A DNA stretch of 64,000 nt from Clostridium carboxidivorans P7 (GCF_001038625.1 NZ_CP011803.1:1-64000); one strand, 5' to 3'. Shown: positions 43,979-54,821, numbered from the stretch's first letter. The notes: generated by a model not told the origin, from the letters alone. Translations and numbers: made by a program.

Positions 43979-45196
43979 ATGAATAGTAAAATAAAAAGTA
44001 TTTCAGAAGAAATACAAGATTTATTAATTAGAATTAGAAGGAATTTGCATGAAATACCAGAATTAGCATTTGAAGAATATCACACTTCAGAAATGATTAT
44101 AAGTGAACTGAAAAAATTAAAGGGTATGGAGATTTCAGCTGGTTATGCTGGAGGAACTGGTATTGTAGCCACTTTACAGGGGAAGAAGGGGAAAAGTGAT
44201 CAGTGTGTGATGATAAGAGCTGATATGGATGCTCTTCCCATTGAAGAAAATAATGATTTGGCATATTGTTCAAAAGAAAAAGGGAAAATGCATGCTTGTG
44301 GTCATGATGCACATATTACTTGGACATTAGGTGCGGCGATGATTTTAACTCAGCTGCAAGAAAGTTTTTCAGGAACTGTAAAATTTGTTTTTCAACCAGC
44401 TGAGGAAATTGCAGCTGGTGCTATAAAAATGGTTGAAGAAAAAGTATTAGAAAACCCAAAAGTAGATATTGTATTAGGTGCACATGGGTTTCCACAATAT
44501 GACACTGGAAAAATAATTATTCCTCAAAAAAATGCATTTTCAGCTGCAAGACCTTTATGTATTAGGGTAATTGGAAAAGGCGGACACGGTTCATGGCCCC
44601 AGGATTGTGTAGATCCTATTGCTGTTGCAAATCAGATTTATATGAGCTTACAACAAATTATATCTAGAAAAATGAAGCCTGCTGATGCAGCAGTATTAAC
44701 AATTGGTTCTATTCATGCTGGTCCTAAAGACAAAGGAAATATAATACCAAATGAGTGCATATTAAGAGGAACCTTAAGACATACCACTGTGAATGGAATG
44801 GAGTCTATGGTTCAATGGGTAGAAGGAATTTCACAGCATATTGCAGCAGCTAATGGTGCAAAAGTAATTGTACAATGTTATCATGGAGTAGAGCCTGTTA
44901 TTAATGATAAATATTGCAACAAAATTTTTCAAAAATCAGCAGAAGAAATTGTAGGAAAAGAAAATGTAGAGATGTTAGAGGAGAGTAATCTTGGTGGGGA
45001 AGATTTTTACCATTATTCTCAAAAAGTTAAATCAGTTTACTTTTTTGTAGGTTGTGCGCCAAAAAATAAAGTAGGAACTTTTAGTTTACATAGTTCTAAT
45101 TTTTGTATAGATGAAAGTATATTAGGAACTGTTGCAGCTGTACTTTCAAATACAACTATTAGTTTTTTAATGAATAATAATGTGGGGGGTAATTAA
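43979..45196 (+). CDS. M20-family amidohydrolase (N-acyl amino-acid deacylase type)
   Basis: 405 residues. The RRNLHEIPELAFEEYHTSE opening, metal site MHACGHDAH, PAEEIAAGAIKMVEE and GGEDFYHY are typical of the IAA-amino-acid hydrolase/N-acetyl-L,L-DAP and hippurate branch of M20. It removes acyl groups from amino acids in the cytoplasm. In an operon with a C-S lyase and importer, N-acetyl or N-acyl cysteine conjugates are plausible substrates. ATG 43979; the upstream RBS is weak (GAGGTAA), unlike its neighbours. Confidence 0.88.
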   Translation: MNSKIKSISEEIQDLLIRIRRNLHEIPELAFEEYHTSEMIISELKKLKGMEISAGYAGGTGIVATLQGKKGKSDQCVMIRADMDALPIEENNDLAYCSKEKGKMHACGHDAHITWTLGAAMILTQLQESFSGTVKFVFQPAEEIAAGAIKMVEEKVLENPKVDIVLGAHGFPQYDTGKIIIPQKNAFSAARPLCIRVIGKGGHGSWPQDCVDPIAVANQIYMSLQQIISRKMKPADAAVLTIGSIHAGPKDKGNIIPNECILRGTLRHTTVNGMESMVQWVEGISQHIAAANGAKVIVQCYHGVEPVINDKYCNKIFQKSAEEIVGKENVEMLEESNLGGEDFYHYSQKVKSVYFFVGCAPKNKVGTFSLHSSNFCIDESILGTVAAVLSNTTISFLMNNNVGGN

Positions 45197-45197
45197 T

Positions 45198-46364
45198 TTG
45201 TTAAAGTATATCGAAAGGAAACAAACAGATAGTACAAAGTGGGATGGACTGGAATCCATGTTTGGAGAAAAAGATTTACTATCTTTATGGGTGGCAGATA
45301 TGGATTTTCAAGTATGTGATTGTGTTATTGAGAAGCTCAAAGAATATTTAGAATTTGGAGTTTTAGGATACTATAAAGAACCAGAAGGATATAAACAATC
45401 CTTTATTAACTGGGAAAAAACTTACCACAACTATGAACTTAACAAGGAATGGATTCGATATTCTCCAGGTGTTGTCCCAGCTATTAATTGGTTTATACAG
45501 ATACTAACAGAAAGAAATGATTCAGTTATTGTTTTAACACCTGTTTATTATCCATTTTTAGATGCGGTGAAAAATAATGGCAGAAAATTGATAGAAAGCG
45601 ATTTGATTAATGAACATGGAAGTTATACTATCAATTTTAAAGATTTCGAAGATAAAATTATAGAAAATAATGTAAAGTTATTTATCCTTTGTTCACCACA
45701 CAATCCTGTAGGTAGAGTTTGGAAAAGGGATGAGCTTCAAAGTCTTATAAACATTTGTAAAAAACATAATGTGAAAGTGATTTCAGATGAGATTCATCAA
45801 GATATTGTAATAGGTAAAAATAAGCATATTCCAACTGCTGCTGTTAGTGATTATGATTCCATTGTTACTCTTACGGCTGGAACAAAAACTTTTAATCTTG
45901 CTGCATGCAAAAATTCATTTGTTATTATACCAAATACTGAAATTCTTAAAGCTTTTGATAATTTTGTACAATGTATTCGTATTCCAAGTGGAAATACCTT
46001 TGGATATATTGCAGTACAAAGTGCTTATGAAAAGGGAAGAGAATGGCTCAAAGAAATATTAAAGCAAATTCAGGAAAATTATTTATATATTAAAGAAACC
46101 TTTAATAAAGAATTGCCACTTGTAGAAATATCTCCACTAGAAGGAACTTACCTAACTTGGATTAATTTAGGCAGTTATATAGAGGGTGAAGATGTGGAAA
46201 GATTTATTAAAGAAAAATGTAAATTGGCTTTAGATTTTGGAGAATGGTTTGGCGGGGAACGCTTTAATAATTATGTAAGAATGAATATTGCTACTTCCAA
46301 AGAAAATGTAGCTAAAGCAGTTAATCAAATCATACATGAAATCCAGATGATGAAAAATAAATAG
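45198..46364 (+). CDS. patB: PatB/MalY-type C-S lyase (PLP)
   Basis: 388 residues. The PLP enzyme fold-type I motifs are LCSPHNPVGRVW, VISDEIHQDIVI and the Lys in LTAGTKTFNLAACKNSF; LSLWVADMDFQ near the N-terminus is typical of PatB/MalY cystathionine beta-lyases. They cleave cysteine conjugates to a thiol, pyruvate and ammonia. Start is TTG 45198, placed by GGGGGG 8 bases upstream, two bases after the M20 stop. Confidence 0.92.
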   Translation: MLKYIERKQTDSTKWDGLESMFGEKDLLSLWVADMDFQVCDCVIEKLKEYLEFGVLGYYKEPEGYKQSFINWEKTYHNYELNKEWIRYSPGVVPAINWFIQILTERNDSVIVLTPVYYPFLDAVKNNGRKLIESDLINEHGSYTINFKDFEDKIIENNVKLFILCSPHNPVGRVWKRDELQSLINICKKHNVKVISDEIHQDIVIGKNKHIPTAAVSDYDSIVTLTAGTKTFNLAACKNSFVIIPNTEILKAFDNFVQCIRIPSGNTFGYIAVQSAYEKGREWLKEILKQIQENYLYIKETFNKELPLVEISPLEGTYLTWINLGSYIEGEDVERFIKEKCKLALDFGEWFGGERFNNYVRMNIATSKENVAKAVNQIIHEIQMMKNK

Positions 46365-46385
46365 TATAATAAATAAAATTAATGA

Positions 46386-46414
46386 GGATAAAGAATTTTG
46401 ATCTTTATCCTTTT
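46386..46414 (+). terminator. Terminator of the importer/M20/PatB operon
   Basis: GGATAAAGA / TCTTTATCC stem, then TTTT. A second hairpin GGGATACT/AGTATCCC (46436-46460) with T tail follows. Confidence 0.88.
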
Positions 46415-46481
46415 AAGCATATGTAAGTTAATTTAGGGATACTAAGTGTGAAGTATCCCTTTATTTTGATGTATTGTGTGA

Positions 46482-46685
46482 TTACATTTTTTGAACATTT
46501 GAAGCCTGCAGTCCTTTTGGTGTTTCTATTACATCATATTGAACTTGTTGACCTTCACTTAAATCTTTTCGTTTTCCTTCTTCTTTTATAGCAGAATAAT
46601 GAACAAATACATCTGTCCCGTCCTCTCCTGATATAAAACCAAATCCTTTTTCATCATTGAACCATTTTACTACACCTGTTAGCAT
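46482..46685 (-). CDS. csp: Cold-shock protein (CspA family)
   Basis: 67 residues. RNP1 is KGFGFI and RNP2 is VFVHYSAI; the [12 protein letters not shown] opening is diagnostic. It binds single-stranded RNA/DNA and acts as an RNA chaperone. The 160 bases upstream of the ATG look like an untranslated leader; no cold-box alignment was attempted. Confidence 0.96.
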   Translation of the reverse strand: MLTGVVKWFNDEKGFGFISGEDGTDVFVHYSAIKEEGKRKDLSEGQQVQYDVIETPKGLQASNVQKM

Positions 46686-46810
46686 TATAAAAAACCTCCA
46701 AATTTTTAATAAAGTTATTATGTCTTTTTATTATGTGCATTATTTAATTAATAATACGGAAGAATTATAAAAGTGAAATCCTTTGCATAAATAAAAGTTT
46801 TTTTTAGGTA

Positions 46811-46839
46811 TTGATTTTTTTAATATAAGTTGTTACAAT
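46811..46839 (+). promoter_or_regulatory. Sigma-A promoter of the his operon
   Basis: TTGATT, 17-base spacer, TACAAT, 68 bases before hisZ. No histidine T-box is visible. Confidence 0.7.
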
Positions 46840-46907
46840 AACATTATAAAAATTTAACAGTTTAGCATGGTAAATTGATAACGTAATAAAACGAGGAAGT
46901 GAAATAT

Positions 46908-48083
46908 ATGATAAGTTGGAAGAGATATATTCCAGAAGGAACAAAGGATACATTATTTGAAGAGTGTACAAGAAAAGTAGAAATAGAAAATATACTTAGA
47001 AAAACTTATACATGCAGTGGATTTTTAGAAGTTAAATCTCCTACTTTGGAGTTTTATGATGTTTTTAGTGGAGAAAGTTCTACTTTAGCTCAAGAAAAAA
47101 TGTATAAGCTATTTGACAATCATGGGAGGATATTAGTACTTAGACCGGATATGACAACCCCTATAGCTAGAATAGCTGCTACAAAGTTAAAAGAAGTTAC
47201 CCATCCATTGAGATTATGTTATACATCAAATGTATATAGAGTAAATGAGAGTTTAAATGGAAAAAATAGCGAAATTACTCAGTCTGGTATTGAAATTATT
47301 GGAGTCAAAAGTTTAAAAGCTGATGCAGAAGCTATAATTACAGGAATAACAGCTTTGATAAATTGTGGAGTAGAGGATTTTAAAGTAGAGCTTGGTCATG
47401 CTGAATTTTTTAAAGCTATCATAGAAGACGTGAATATAGATGATGAAGAAAAAGAAAAACTTAGAGTATATATAGAAAACAAGAACTTTACAGCTTTAAG
47501 TGAGTTTTTAGATAAAAATAGAAACAGTATGAATAAAGACACGTTAAAGATATTAAAGGAATTACCAAAATTATTTGGAAATATGGACATACTAGATGTA
47601 GTTTGTACTTTTACAGATAATGAAAAAGCATTAGAAGCAATAAATGATATAAAAGCAGTATATGAAATAATAAAGGATGCAGGATTAGGAGATTATGTAT
47701 CAGTAGATTTAGGTATGGTACATTACTTAAATTATTATACGGGAATAATTTTCAGAGGATATGCAGAAGGTGTTGGAGGAAACATATTAAGTGGAGGAAG
47801 GTATGATAACTTAATAAAACAGTTTGGTGAGCAACAAGAGGCTACTGGTTTTGCAGTAAATGTAGATAGTATTATAAGTGCTTTGGAGAATTGTGGACAA
47901 ATTAATGAAAGTAAAGTGAAAAAGATTTTAATTTATTATAAGAATGCAGATTTTAAGAAAGCTTATGATAAGGCTTTAAAACTTAGAGAAGATGGTAGTA
48001 TTGCAGAATTAAGCTTATTTGACTCTCAAAAAGAAGCTGAAGAATATGCACAAGAAAAGGGAATGGAGTTTATTATAATTTAG
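46908..48083 (+). CDS. hisZ: ATP phosphoribosyltransferase regulatory subunit
   Basis: 391 residues with a class II histidyl-tRNA synthetase-like fold. It lacks catalytic motifs of a true synthetase, but [26 protein letters not shown] and the glycine-rich [16 protein letters not shown] segment are kept. HisZ is required with short HisG. ATG 46908 chosen: GAGGAAG sits 10 bases before; GTG 46899 overlaps it. First gene of hisZGDBHACFIE. Confidence 0.94.
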   Translation: MISWKRYIPEGTKDTLFEECTRKVEIENILRKTYTCSGFLEVKSPTLEFYDVFSGESSTLAQEKMYKLFDNHGRILVLRPDMTTPIARIAATKLKEVTHPLRLCYTSNVYRVNESLNGKNSEITQSGIEIIGVKSLKADAEAIITGITALINCGVEDFKVELGHAEFFKAIIEDVNIDDEEKEKLRVYIENKNFTALSEFLDKNRNSMNKDTLKILKELPKLFGNMDILDVVCTFTDNEKALEAINDIKAVYEIIKDAGLGDYVSVDLGMVHYLNYYTGIIFRGYAEGVGGNILSGGRYDNLIKQFGEQQEATGFAVNVDSIISALENCGQINESKVKKILIYYKNADFKKAYDKALKLREDGSIAELSLFDSQKEAEEYAQEKGMEFIII

Positions 48084-48111
48084 AACAGATTGTGGAAATG
48101 GAGCGTTTAGC

Positions 48112-48771
48112 ATGATAAATAGAAAAACAATTAAAATAGCTTTAACAAAGGGCAGAATTGAAAAGTGTGCTGTAGATATATTTCATAAGTCAGGTATAGA
48201 TTGTAGTGATCTAATGAATAAGGGAAGAAAATTAATATTCCATAATGATAAGTTTAATATAGATTTTGTTCTAGTAAAGGCTCCAGATGTGCTCACATAT
48301 GTGGAACATGGAGTAGTAGATATGGGCATAGTTGGAAAGGATACATTGTTAGAACAGAATAGAAATTTTTATGAAGTGTTGGATCTAAAATTCGGGAAAT
48401 GTAAATTTGCAGTTGCGGGACCTAAAAACTCAAATTTTTATGAAGGATATAATAGAAAAAAGATAGCTACAAAATATCCTAATGTAGCTAGAAATTATTT
48501 TAGAAAAATAGGTCAGGATGTAGAAATTATAAAAATAGAAGGTTCTGTAGAATTAGCGCCAATATTAGGATTAGCAGATGCTATAGTGGATATAGTTGAA
48601 ACAGGAAATACATTAAAAGAAAATGGTTTAGTTGTGTACGAGGATATATGCAGTATTAGTGCAAGATTAGTTGTAAATATAGCTAGTATGAAAATGAAGA
48701 AAAAGGAAATAGAAGAAATAGTGGATTTACTTCAAACTGAAATGAAATTAGGAGAATTAGTATTGGAATAA
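48112..48771 (+). CDS. hisG: ATP phosphoribosyltransferase (short form)
   Basis: 219 residues, the short form that depends on HisZ. It includes [16 protein letters not shown] near the start and [21 protein letters not shown] (PRPP-binding loop). It condenses ATP and PRPP, the first committed step of histidine synthesis, feedback inhibited by histidine. Confidence 0.96.
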   Translation: MINRKTIKIALTKGRIEKCAVDIFHKSGIDCSDLMNKGRKLIFHNDKFNIDFVLVKAPDVLTYVEHGVVDMGIVGKDTLLEQNRNFYEVLDLKFGKCKFAVAGPKNSNFYEGYNRKKIATKYPNVARNYFRKIGQDVEIIKIEGSVELAPILGLADAIVDIVETGNTLKENGLVVYEDICSISARLVVNIASMKMKKKEIEEIVDLLQTEMKLGELVLE

Positions 48772-48821
48772 TGGAGCCTAATTTAACATATTTTTAATTC
48801 ATGACTTTGGAGGTAATAAAC

Positions 48822-50123
48822 ATGAGTATTATAAATACCATATATGGAAATACAAAGGCTGGCAAAGATTTTTTAAAAAGTTTGCGAAATAGAGAAGAGT
48901 CAGTACATCAAGAAGTAACTAAGCAAGTTGAAATAATCTTAAGAGATGTAAAAGAAAAAGGTGATGAGGCTTTAATTTCTTATACAAATCAGTTTGATAG
49001 TAAAAATGTAGATATAAAAAACATTTGTGTAACCAAAGAAGAAATAGATAAGGCTTATGAAAATGTAGATAAAGAATTTATTGATGCTATAAATTTAGCT
49101 GTAAAAAATATAAAATTTTTTCATGAAAAACAGAAAAGAAATTCATGGATGATTACAAATGAAAAGGAAGTTGTACTGGGACAACAGATAAGGCCATTGC
49201 AAAAGGTAGGAATATATGTTCCTGGAGGTACTGCAGCTTACCCTTCATCAGTACTTATGAATACAATTCCAGCTAAAGTGGCTGGAGTTCGCAGTATAAC
49301 TATGGTAACTCCCCCATCAAAGGATGGAAGTATAAATCCTAATATTTTAGTAGCAGCAGATATAGCAGGAGTAGATAAGATTTATAAAGCAGGAGGAGCT
49401 CAAGCTGTTGCGGCATTAGCCTTTGGGACAGAAACTATAGAGAGAGTTGATAAAATAGTAGGGCCTGGAAATATATATGTGGCTATGGCTAAGAAAAGCG
49501 TTTATGGAAATGTAGATATAGATATGATAGCAGGACCTAGTGAAATATTAGTTATAGCAGATGAAAATGCTAATCCTAAATATATAGCAGCAGATTTGAT
49601 GTCTCAAGCTGAGCATGATAAGCTGGCATCCGCTATATTAATAACAACGTCAGAAGATTTAGCAGAAAAGGTAAAAGCGCAATTAAAGCTACAGGTAGAA
49701 AATTTAAGTCGTAAGGATATAATATTACATTCTCTTAAAAATTATGGAGCTATTATAATAGTTGATAGCATAGAAAAAGCCATTGAAATGTCAAACGATA
49801 TAGCACCAGAACACTTAGAGTTATGTATAAAGGATCCATTTTTAAGTTTAGGAGATGTAAAAAATGCAGGATCAATATTTCTTGGATATTTTGCACCAGA
49901 ACCGTTGGGAGATTATATAGCTGGACCTAACCATGTGCTTCCAACTAGTGGAACTGCTAGATTTTTCTCACCTCTTTCGGTAGATGACTTTGTAAAAAAG
50001 AGCAGTTTTATACGATATTCAAAAGAAGCTTTGTTAGATGTAGGGGATAAGGTTATAAAATTAGCTGAAACTGAGGGGCTTACAGCCCATGCAAATTCTA
50101 TAAAAGTAAGAATGGAAGATTAA
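48822..50123 (+). CDS. hisD: Histidinol dehydrogenase
   Basis: 433 residues. [18 protein letters not shown], the zinc-site [14 protein letters not shown] and [11 protein letters not shown], and APEHLEL ... [23 protein letters not shown] are diagnostic. NAD-dependent oxidation of histidinol to histidine in two steps. Start ATG 48822 follows GGAGGT; the longer frame from 48801 covers the RBS. Confidence 0.97.
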   Translation: MSIINTIYGNTKAGKDFLKSLRNREESVHQEVTKQVEIILRDVKEKGDEALISYTNQFDSKNVDIKNICVTKEEIDKAYENVDKEFIDAINLAVKNIKFFHEKQKRNSWMITNEKEVVLGQQIRPLQKVGIYVPGGTAAYPSSVLMNTIPAKVAGVRSITMVTPPSKDGSINPNILVAADIAGVDKIYKAGGAQAVAALAFGTETIERVDKIVGPGNIYVAMAKKSVYGNVDIDMIAGPSEILVIADENANPKYIAADLMSQAEHDKLASAILITTSEDLAEKVKAQLKLQVENLSRKDIILHSLKNYGAIIIVDSIEKAIEMSNDIAPEHLELCIKDPFLSLGDVKNAGSIFLGYFAPEPLGDYIAGPNHVLPTSGTARFFSPLSVDDFVKKSSFIRYSKEALLDVGDKVIKLAETEGLTAHANSIKVRMED

Positions 50124-50159
50124 TATAATTAGAAAAAGTTAAGCATAGAAGGTGATAGG

Positions 50160-50744
50160 ATGAGAACAGCACAAATAGATAGAAAAACTTCAGAAACAGA
50201 TATAAGTATAGATATAAATTTAGATGGAAGTGGAAAATATGATATAGATACAGGCATAGGGTTTTTTGATCATATGCTGTGTCTTATGTCAAAGCATGGA
50301 TTAATGGATGTTAAGATAAAAGCAAAGGGAGATCTTTATGTAGATCCTCATCACACTGTTGAAGATGTAGGTATAACTTTTGGAAAATGCATAGAAAAGG
50401 CTTTAGAAGATAAGAGTGGTATAAAAAGATATGGAACAGTATTTCTTCCTATGGATGAGGCTTTGGCTATGGTTTCTATGGATATAAGTGGAAGACCATA
50501 TATAGTATTTGATGCTGAATTTAATTCAGATAAGGTTGGAGAAATGGATACAGAGCTAGTAGAAGAATTTTTTAGAGCAGTGGCTTTTAATGCAGGCATA
50601 ACTCTTCATGAAAAAATACTTTATGGTAAAAATAGTCATCATATGATCGAAGCTTTATTTAAAGCTTTTGGTAAGGCTTTAAAAGAAGCTGTCACAAAGG
50701 ATGAAAGAATAAAAGGAGTTATGTCCACAAAAGGAAGCTTATAG
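50160..50744 (+). CDS. hisB: Imidazoleglycerol-phosphate dehydratase
   Basis: 194 residues, monofunctional form without the phosphatase domain. Metal-binding histidine clusters: FFDHMLCLMSKHG, DPHHTVEDVG and KNSHHMIEALFKAFGKAL. Forms a 24-mer with Mn2+. Because no phosphatase domain is fused, the PHP histidinol phosphatase gene at 58134 is needed. Confidence 0.97.
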   Translation: MRTAQIDRKTSETDISIDINLDGSGKYDIDTGIGFFDHMLCLMSKHGLMDVKIKAKGDLYVDPHHTVEDVGITFGKCIEKALEDKSGIKRYGTVFLPMDEALAMVSMDISGRPYIVFDAEFNSDKVGEMDTELVEEFFRAVAFNAGITLHEKILYGKNSHHMIEALFKAFGKALKEAVTKDERIKGVMSTKGSL

Positions 50745-50763
50745 TGAAAGAGGTGTGAATATA

Positions 50764-51366
50764 TTGATTTCAATTATAGATTATGGAATGGGAAATTTAA
50801 GAAGTGTTCAAAAGGCTTTAGAATATATAGGTGAGAAAGCTGTAATAACTTCAAATATAGAAGAAATACTAAAAAGTGACGGTGTTATTCTTCCAGGTGT
50901 AGGGGCTTTCCCCGATGCTATGGAGAATTTAAAAGAAAAATCTCTAGATAAGGCTTTAAAAGAAGCCGTGGATAAAGGAATACCTACACTTGGCATATGT
51001 CTTGGAATGCAGCTTTTATTTTCAAAGGGAGAAGAAGTAAGAGATTGTGATGGTTTAGGATTTTTTAAAGGAACTATAAAAAAGATGTATGGAGACATAA
51101 AAATACCTCATATGGGATGGAATGGTCTTAAAATGGAAAAACAATGTGCTTTGCTTAAGGGAATAAATGAAGAAAGTTACGTGTATTTTGTTCATTCATT
51201 TTATGCAGATATAGAAGAAAGTGGCATACTAAATGCTACAAGCAAATATGGAATAGATGTACCAGCAGTTGTAAGCAAAGGTAATTTATTTGGAGCACAG
51301 TTTCATCCAGAAAAAAGTGGAGATGTAGGTATAAAAATTCTTAAAAATTTTGCTAGTTTGATTTAG
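50764..51366 (+). CDS. hisH: Imidazole glycerol phosphate synthase, glutaminase subunit
   Basis: 200 residues, class I glutaminase: nucleophile Cys in GICLGMQLLF, His/Glu in QFHPEKSG, and YGMGNLRS at the start. Supplies ammonia to HisF. TTG 50764 fits GAGGTG spacing (8 bases); GTG 50755 would overlap the RBS. Confidence 0.96.
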   Translation: MISIIDYGMGNLRSVQKALEYIGEKAVITSNIEEILKSDGVILPGVGAFPDAMENLKEKSLDKALKEAVDKGIPTLGICLGMQLLFSKGEEVRDCDGLGFFKGTIKKMYGDIKIPHMGWNGLKMEKQCALLKGINEESYVYFVHSFYADIEESGILNATSKYGIDVPAVVSKGNLFGAQFHPEKSGDVGIKILKNFASLI

Positions 51367-51381
51367 AAAGAGGTGTTTTTA

Positions 51382-52095
51382 GTGATAATACTTCCAGCTA
51401 TAGATTTAAAGGATGGAAAATGTGTAAGGTTATATCAAGGAAAAATGGATTCTTCTGAAGTAGTAGCTAAGGATGTTGTGGAAACGGCATTGGAATTTAA
51501 GGCTTGCAAGGCAGAATATATTCACATGGTAGATTTAGATGGAGCAGTTAAAGGTTCTATGAAAAATATAGATAAAATTTTAGATGTAATAGATAAAGTG
51601 AAATTGCCTATAGAAGTTGGCGGCGGAATAAGAGATATGGAAAAGATAGATTATCTCATAACTAGGGGAATAAGCAGAGTTATATTGGGTACAGCAGCCT
51701 TAAATAATCCTAATTTAGTAACTGAAGCAGTTAAAAAACATGGAGAAAAAATAGCAGTAGGGATAGATGCAAAAGATGAAAAAGTAGCTGTAGATGGTTG
51801 GATGAATATAAGCAGCATAGATTACATAGATTTTGCAAAGGAAATGGAGAAAATAGGAGTTAAAACTATCATTTTTACTGATATAAGTAAAGATGGAACA
51901 CTTCAAGGGCCTAATTTAGAACAATTAGGCAAAATACAAAATAGTGTAAGCTGCAATATAATAGCTTCTGGTGGAATAAAAAGTATAGAAGATTTAAAGA
52001 TTATAAATGAAATGGGCATTTATGGAGCTATCACAGGTAAGGCTATATATTCTGGAAGCATAGATTTAGAAGAAGCTATAAAGATTTGTAAATAA
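51382..52095 (+). CDS. hisA: ProFAR isomerase
   Basis: 237 residues, (beta/alpha)8 barrel with the two half-barrel phosphate motifs [14 protein letters not shown] and [12 protein letters not shown]; catalytic Asp in [21 protein letters not shown] start 51382, 6 bases after GAGGTG; the longer frame from 51373 overlaps the RBS. Confidence 0.96.
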   Translation: MIILPAIDLKDGKCVRLYQGKMDSSEVVAKDVVETALEFKACKAEYIHMVDLDGAVKGSMKNIDKILDVIDKVKLPIEVGGGIRDMEKIDYLITRGISRVILGTAALNNPNLVTEAVKKHGEKIAVGIDAKDEKVAVDGWMNISSIDYIDFAKEMEKIGVKTIIFTDISKDGTLQGPNLEQLGKIQNSVSCNIIASGGIKSIEDLKIINEMGIYGAITGKAIYSGSIDLEEAIKICK

Positions 52096-52124
52096 CTATT
52101 TGTTAAAACTGCATTTAATTAGAA

Positions 52125-52180
52125 ATAGACAATCAGAAGTTAAAAGTTAATATTCAATAATTAATAGTGAAGGAAGTTTT
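52125..52180. repeat. Vestige of the dispersed repeat end between hisA and hisC
   Basis: AATTAATAGTGAAGGA matches the outer end of repeat copy B, and agttaaaagttaat before it resembles the tandem units. No core is left, so this is a solo end or remnant inside the operon. Confidence 0.5.
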
Positions 52181-52185
52181 GAATT

Positions 52186-53250
52186 ATGAGCAAGTATTGG
52201 AGTGAAATTACGAAAAGTATAGAACCTTATGTTTGCGGAGAGCAGCCTAAGGATAAAAAATACATAAAATTGAACACAAATGAGAGTCCATATCCTCCAT
52301 CACCTAAAGTGTTAGAAGCAATAAAAAATGCAGCTAATGGAGAATTGAGATTGTATCCAGATCCTGATTGTGATGAATTTAGAAAAGCTATTGCAGAATA
52401 TTATAATTTAAGCAAAGATGAAATCTTTATAGGTAATGGATCTGATGAAGTTTTAGCTTTTTCATTTTTAACTTTTTTTAACACTAATGAGACTATTATC
52501 TTTCCTGATATAAGTTACAGCTTTTATCCTGTTTATGCTGGGTTATATAATTTAAATTATAGGCTTGCAAAATTAGAAGATGATTTCTCTATACCAGTTA
52601 GTGAGTTTGCAGAAAAAAATGGAGGAGTAATTATTCCAAATCCTAATGCACCTACAGGAAGGTGTCTTGATACAGATTCTATAAAGAGAATTTTAAATTA
52701 CAATTCTAATAAAGTAGTTATAATTGATGAAGCTTATATAGATTTTGGTGGAAATTCAGTAGTTGGACTTATAAAAGAGTACGATAATCTCTTGGTAATA
52801 CAAACACTTTCTAAATCAAGGTCACTAGCAGGAATTCGTGTAGGTTTTGCCATGGGTAATAAAGAACTTATACAAGGGTTAAATAGAGTAAAAAATTCTT
52901 TTAACTCTTATACCATAGATAGGGTGGCAGCAGCAGCAGCAGTGGCAGCAATAAAGGACAAAGAGTATTTTACACAGTGCGTAACAAAGGTAATAAACAC
53001 AAGAGAAAGAATTATAAAAAAATTAAATTCTTTAGGATTTAATGTGGTACCTTCAAAGGCTAATTTTATTTTTATAACACATAAGGATTATGCTGCTAGT
53101 GATTTGTTTGCTAAGTTAAGAGAAAAAAGTGTGCTGGTAAGATATTTTAGTAAAGAGAGAATAAACAATTATTTAAGAGTAAGTATAGGGTCAGATGAGG
53201 AAATGAACTTCTTCATTGAAAAGTTGCAGGAAATTATGGATGAGATTTAA
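52186..53250 (+). CDS. hisC: Histidinol-phosphate aminotransferase
   Basis: 354 residues, PLP fold-type I. KLNTNESPYPPSPKV, NPNAPTG and the PLP lysine in TLSKSRSLAGIRVGFAMG are seen. Transfers an amino group from glutamate to imidazole acetol phosphate. It lies after a 90-base gap, the largest in the operon. RBS AGGAAG. Confidence 0.96.
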   Translation: MSKYWSEITKSIEPYVCGEQPKDKKYIKLNTNESPYPPSPKVLEAIKNAANGELRLYPDPDCDEFRKAIAEYYNLSKDEIFIGNGSDEVLAFSFLTFFNTNETIIFPDISYSFYPVYAGLYNLNYRLAKLEDDFSIPVSEFAEKNGGVIIPNPNAPTGRCLDTDSIKRILNYNSNKVVIIDEAYIDFGGNSVVGLIKEYDNLLVIQTLSKSRSLAGIRVGFAMGNKELIQGLNRVKNSFNSYTIDRVAAAAAVAAIKDKEYFTQCVTKVINTRERIIKKLNSLGFNVVPSKANFIFITHKDYAASDLFAKLREKSVLVRYFSKERINNYLRVSIGSDEEMNFFIEKLQEIMDEI

Positions 53251-53274
53251 TAGGTATGAAAAGAGGTGACAATT

Positions 53275-54036
53275 TTGCTTACAAAGAGAATAGTACCCTG
53301 TCTAGATGTAAATATGGGCAGAGTAGTAAAAGGAATTAATTTTGTAAATTTAAAGGATGTAGGAGATCCTGTAAGTATAGCAGAAGCTTATAACAAGGAA
53401 GGCGCAGATGAAATTGTGTTTCTTGATATAACTGCTACACATGAAGGAAGAAAGACTATGATAGATGTAGTTAGAAAAACAGCAGAAAAAGTATTTATAC
53501 CTCTTACAGTTGGAGGTGGTATAAGAGATTTAGAGGATTTTAAAAATATTTTAAGAGCAGGTGCTGACAAAGTATCTGTGAACTCAGCAGCAATAAGAAA
53601 TCCAGAACTTATAAAAAATGCAGCAGATAGGTTTGGAAGTCAGTGTGTGGTAGTAGCTATAGATGCTAAATTGAGGGAAGATAAAACAGGTTGGAACGTT
53701 GTTATAAATGGTGGAAGAATAGATACAGGTTTAGATGCTGTAGAGTGGGCGAAAAAGGCAGAAGGTCTTGGAGCTGGTGAAATACTTTTAACAAGTATGA
53801 ATACAGATGGAACAAAAGCTGGATATGACATAATGCTTACTAAGGCCATAACAGATGCAGTAAACATCCCTGTAATAGCATCAGGAGGCTGTGGAACTTT
53901 AGAACATTTTTATGAAGTCTTTGCTAATTCAGGTGCAGATGCAGCATTAGCTGCTTCGCTTTTCCACTATAGGGAATTAAGTATAAAACAAGTTAAAGAA
54001 TATTTAAAGAAAAAAAATATAGAAATAAGAGATTAA
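53275..54036 (+). CDS. hisF: Imidazole glycerol phosphate synthase, cyclase subunit
   Basis: 253 residues, (beta/alpha)8 barrel. Catalytic Asp in [36 protein letters not shown] and GGCGTLEHF are phosphate-binding repeats; second Asp in [10 protein letters not shown]. Works as a heterodimer with HisH and links histidine and purine synthesis via AICAR. TTG start 53275 after GAGGTG. Confidence 0.97.
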   Translation: MLTKRIVPCLDVNMGRVVKGINFVNLKDVGDPVSIAEAYNKEGADEIVFLDITATHEGRKTMIDVVRKTAEKVFIPLTVGGGIRDLEDFKNILRAGADKVSVNSAAIRNPELIKNAADRFGSQCVVVAIDAKLREDKTGWNVVINGGRIDTGLDAVEWAKKAEGLGAGEILLTSMNTDGTKAGYDIMLTKAITDAVNIPVIASGGCGTLEHFYEVFANSGADAALAASLFHYRELSIKQVKEYLKKKNIEIRD

Positions 54037-54100
54037 ATTATATATTGGTTATTTGAAGAAATAATCTTATAAAGATTTATTGTAGCAAAGAGGTAACATT

Positions 54101-54445
54101 ATGCAAAAGTTAGAAAAAATAGATAAGGTGAACTTTACAAAATTAAATTTTAGCAATGAATTGATTCCGGCAATAGTTCAAGATTTTGAAAATAATGAAG
54201 TACTTATGCTTGCTTATATGAATGAAGAATCCTTAAGAAGGACTCTTGAAACTGGAACTACTTGGTTTTGGAGTAGGTCTAGAAGTGAATTTTGGAACAA
54301 AGGAGCAACATCAGGACATTATCAATATGTAAAAGCTATTTATGTGGATTGTGATGAAGATACTCTTCTCATAAAAGTAGAGCAAATAGGAGCTGCTTGT
54401 CATACAGGTAACAGAACCTGTTTTTATAGAAATGTTTCCATTTAA
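54101..54445 (+). CDS. hisI: Phosphoribosyl-AMP cyclohydrolase
   Basis: 114 residues. Metal-binding DCDEDTLL (Asp cluster) and cysteines in [13 protein letters not shown] are present; [16 protein letters not shown] is diagnostic. Hydrolyses the adenine ring of PR-AMP. Stand-alone, not fused to HisE. Confidence 0.97.
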   Translation: MQKLEKIDKVNFTKLNFSNELIPAIVQDFENNEVLMLAYMNEESLRRTLETGTTWFWSRSRSEFWNKGATSGHYQYVKAIYVDCDEDTLLIKVEQIGAACHTGNRTCFYRNVSI

Positions 54446-54473
54446 AAAAATAATTTAAAAGGGGGAAATGAAA

Positions 54474-54809
54474 ATGGAATTAAAGAACATAGTACAACAA
54501 CTTTATGAAATAATAGAGGATAGAAGAGAAAATCCAATAGAAGGATCTTACACAAGTTATCTTTTTAAAGAAGGAATAGATAAAATTTTAAAAAAAGTTG
54601 GAGAAGAAACAGCTGAAGTTATTATAGGAGCTAAAAATAATAGCAAAGATGAAACAGTCTATGAGATAAGTGATTTGCTTTATCATGTTGTAGTTTTAAT
54701 GGTGCAGCAAGGAATAAAAATAGAAGACATAACAACAGAACTTGAAAAGAGAAGACAAAAAATATGCAACAAAAAACCGGAAAGAAAAGAAGTTCAAAGT
54801 ATACATTAG
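54474..54809 (+). CDS. hisE: Phosphoribosyl-ATP diphosphatase
   Basis: 111 residues, all-alpha NTP pyrophosphohydrolase: [33 protein letters not shown] and [18 protein letters not shown] (Glu/Asp metal ligands). Removes pyrophosphate from PR-ATP. ATG 54474 is preferred (8 bases from GGGGG; ATG 54468 is only 2). Last gene, followed by a terminator. Confidence 0.96.
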   Translation: MELKNIVQQLYEIIEDRRENPIEGSYTSYLFKEGIDKILKKVGEETAEVIIGAKNNSKDETVYEISDLLYHVVVLMVQQGIKIEDITTELEKRRQKICNKKPERKEVQSIH

Positions 54810-54821
54810 GAATTAATGCTA

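Noticed and set aside
46686..46907. Histidine T-box in front of hisZ
   Set aside because: No AGGGTGGTACCACG-type core was found before the his operon; only a simple promoter is seen.
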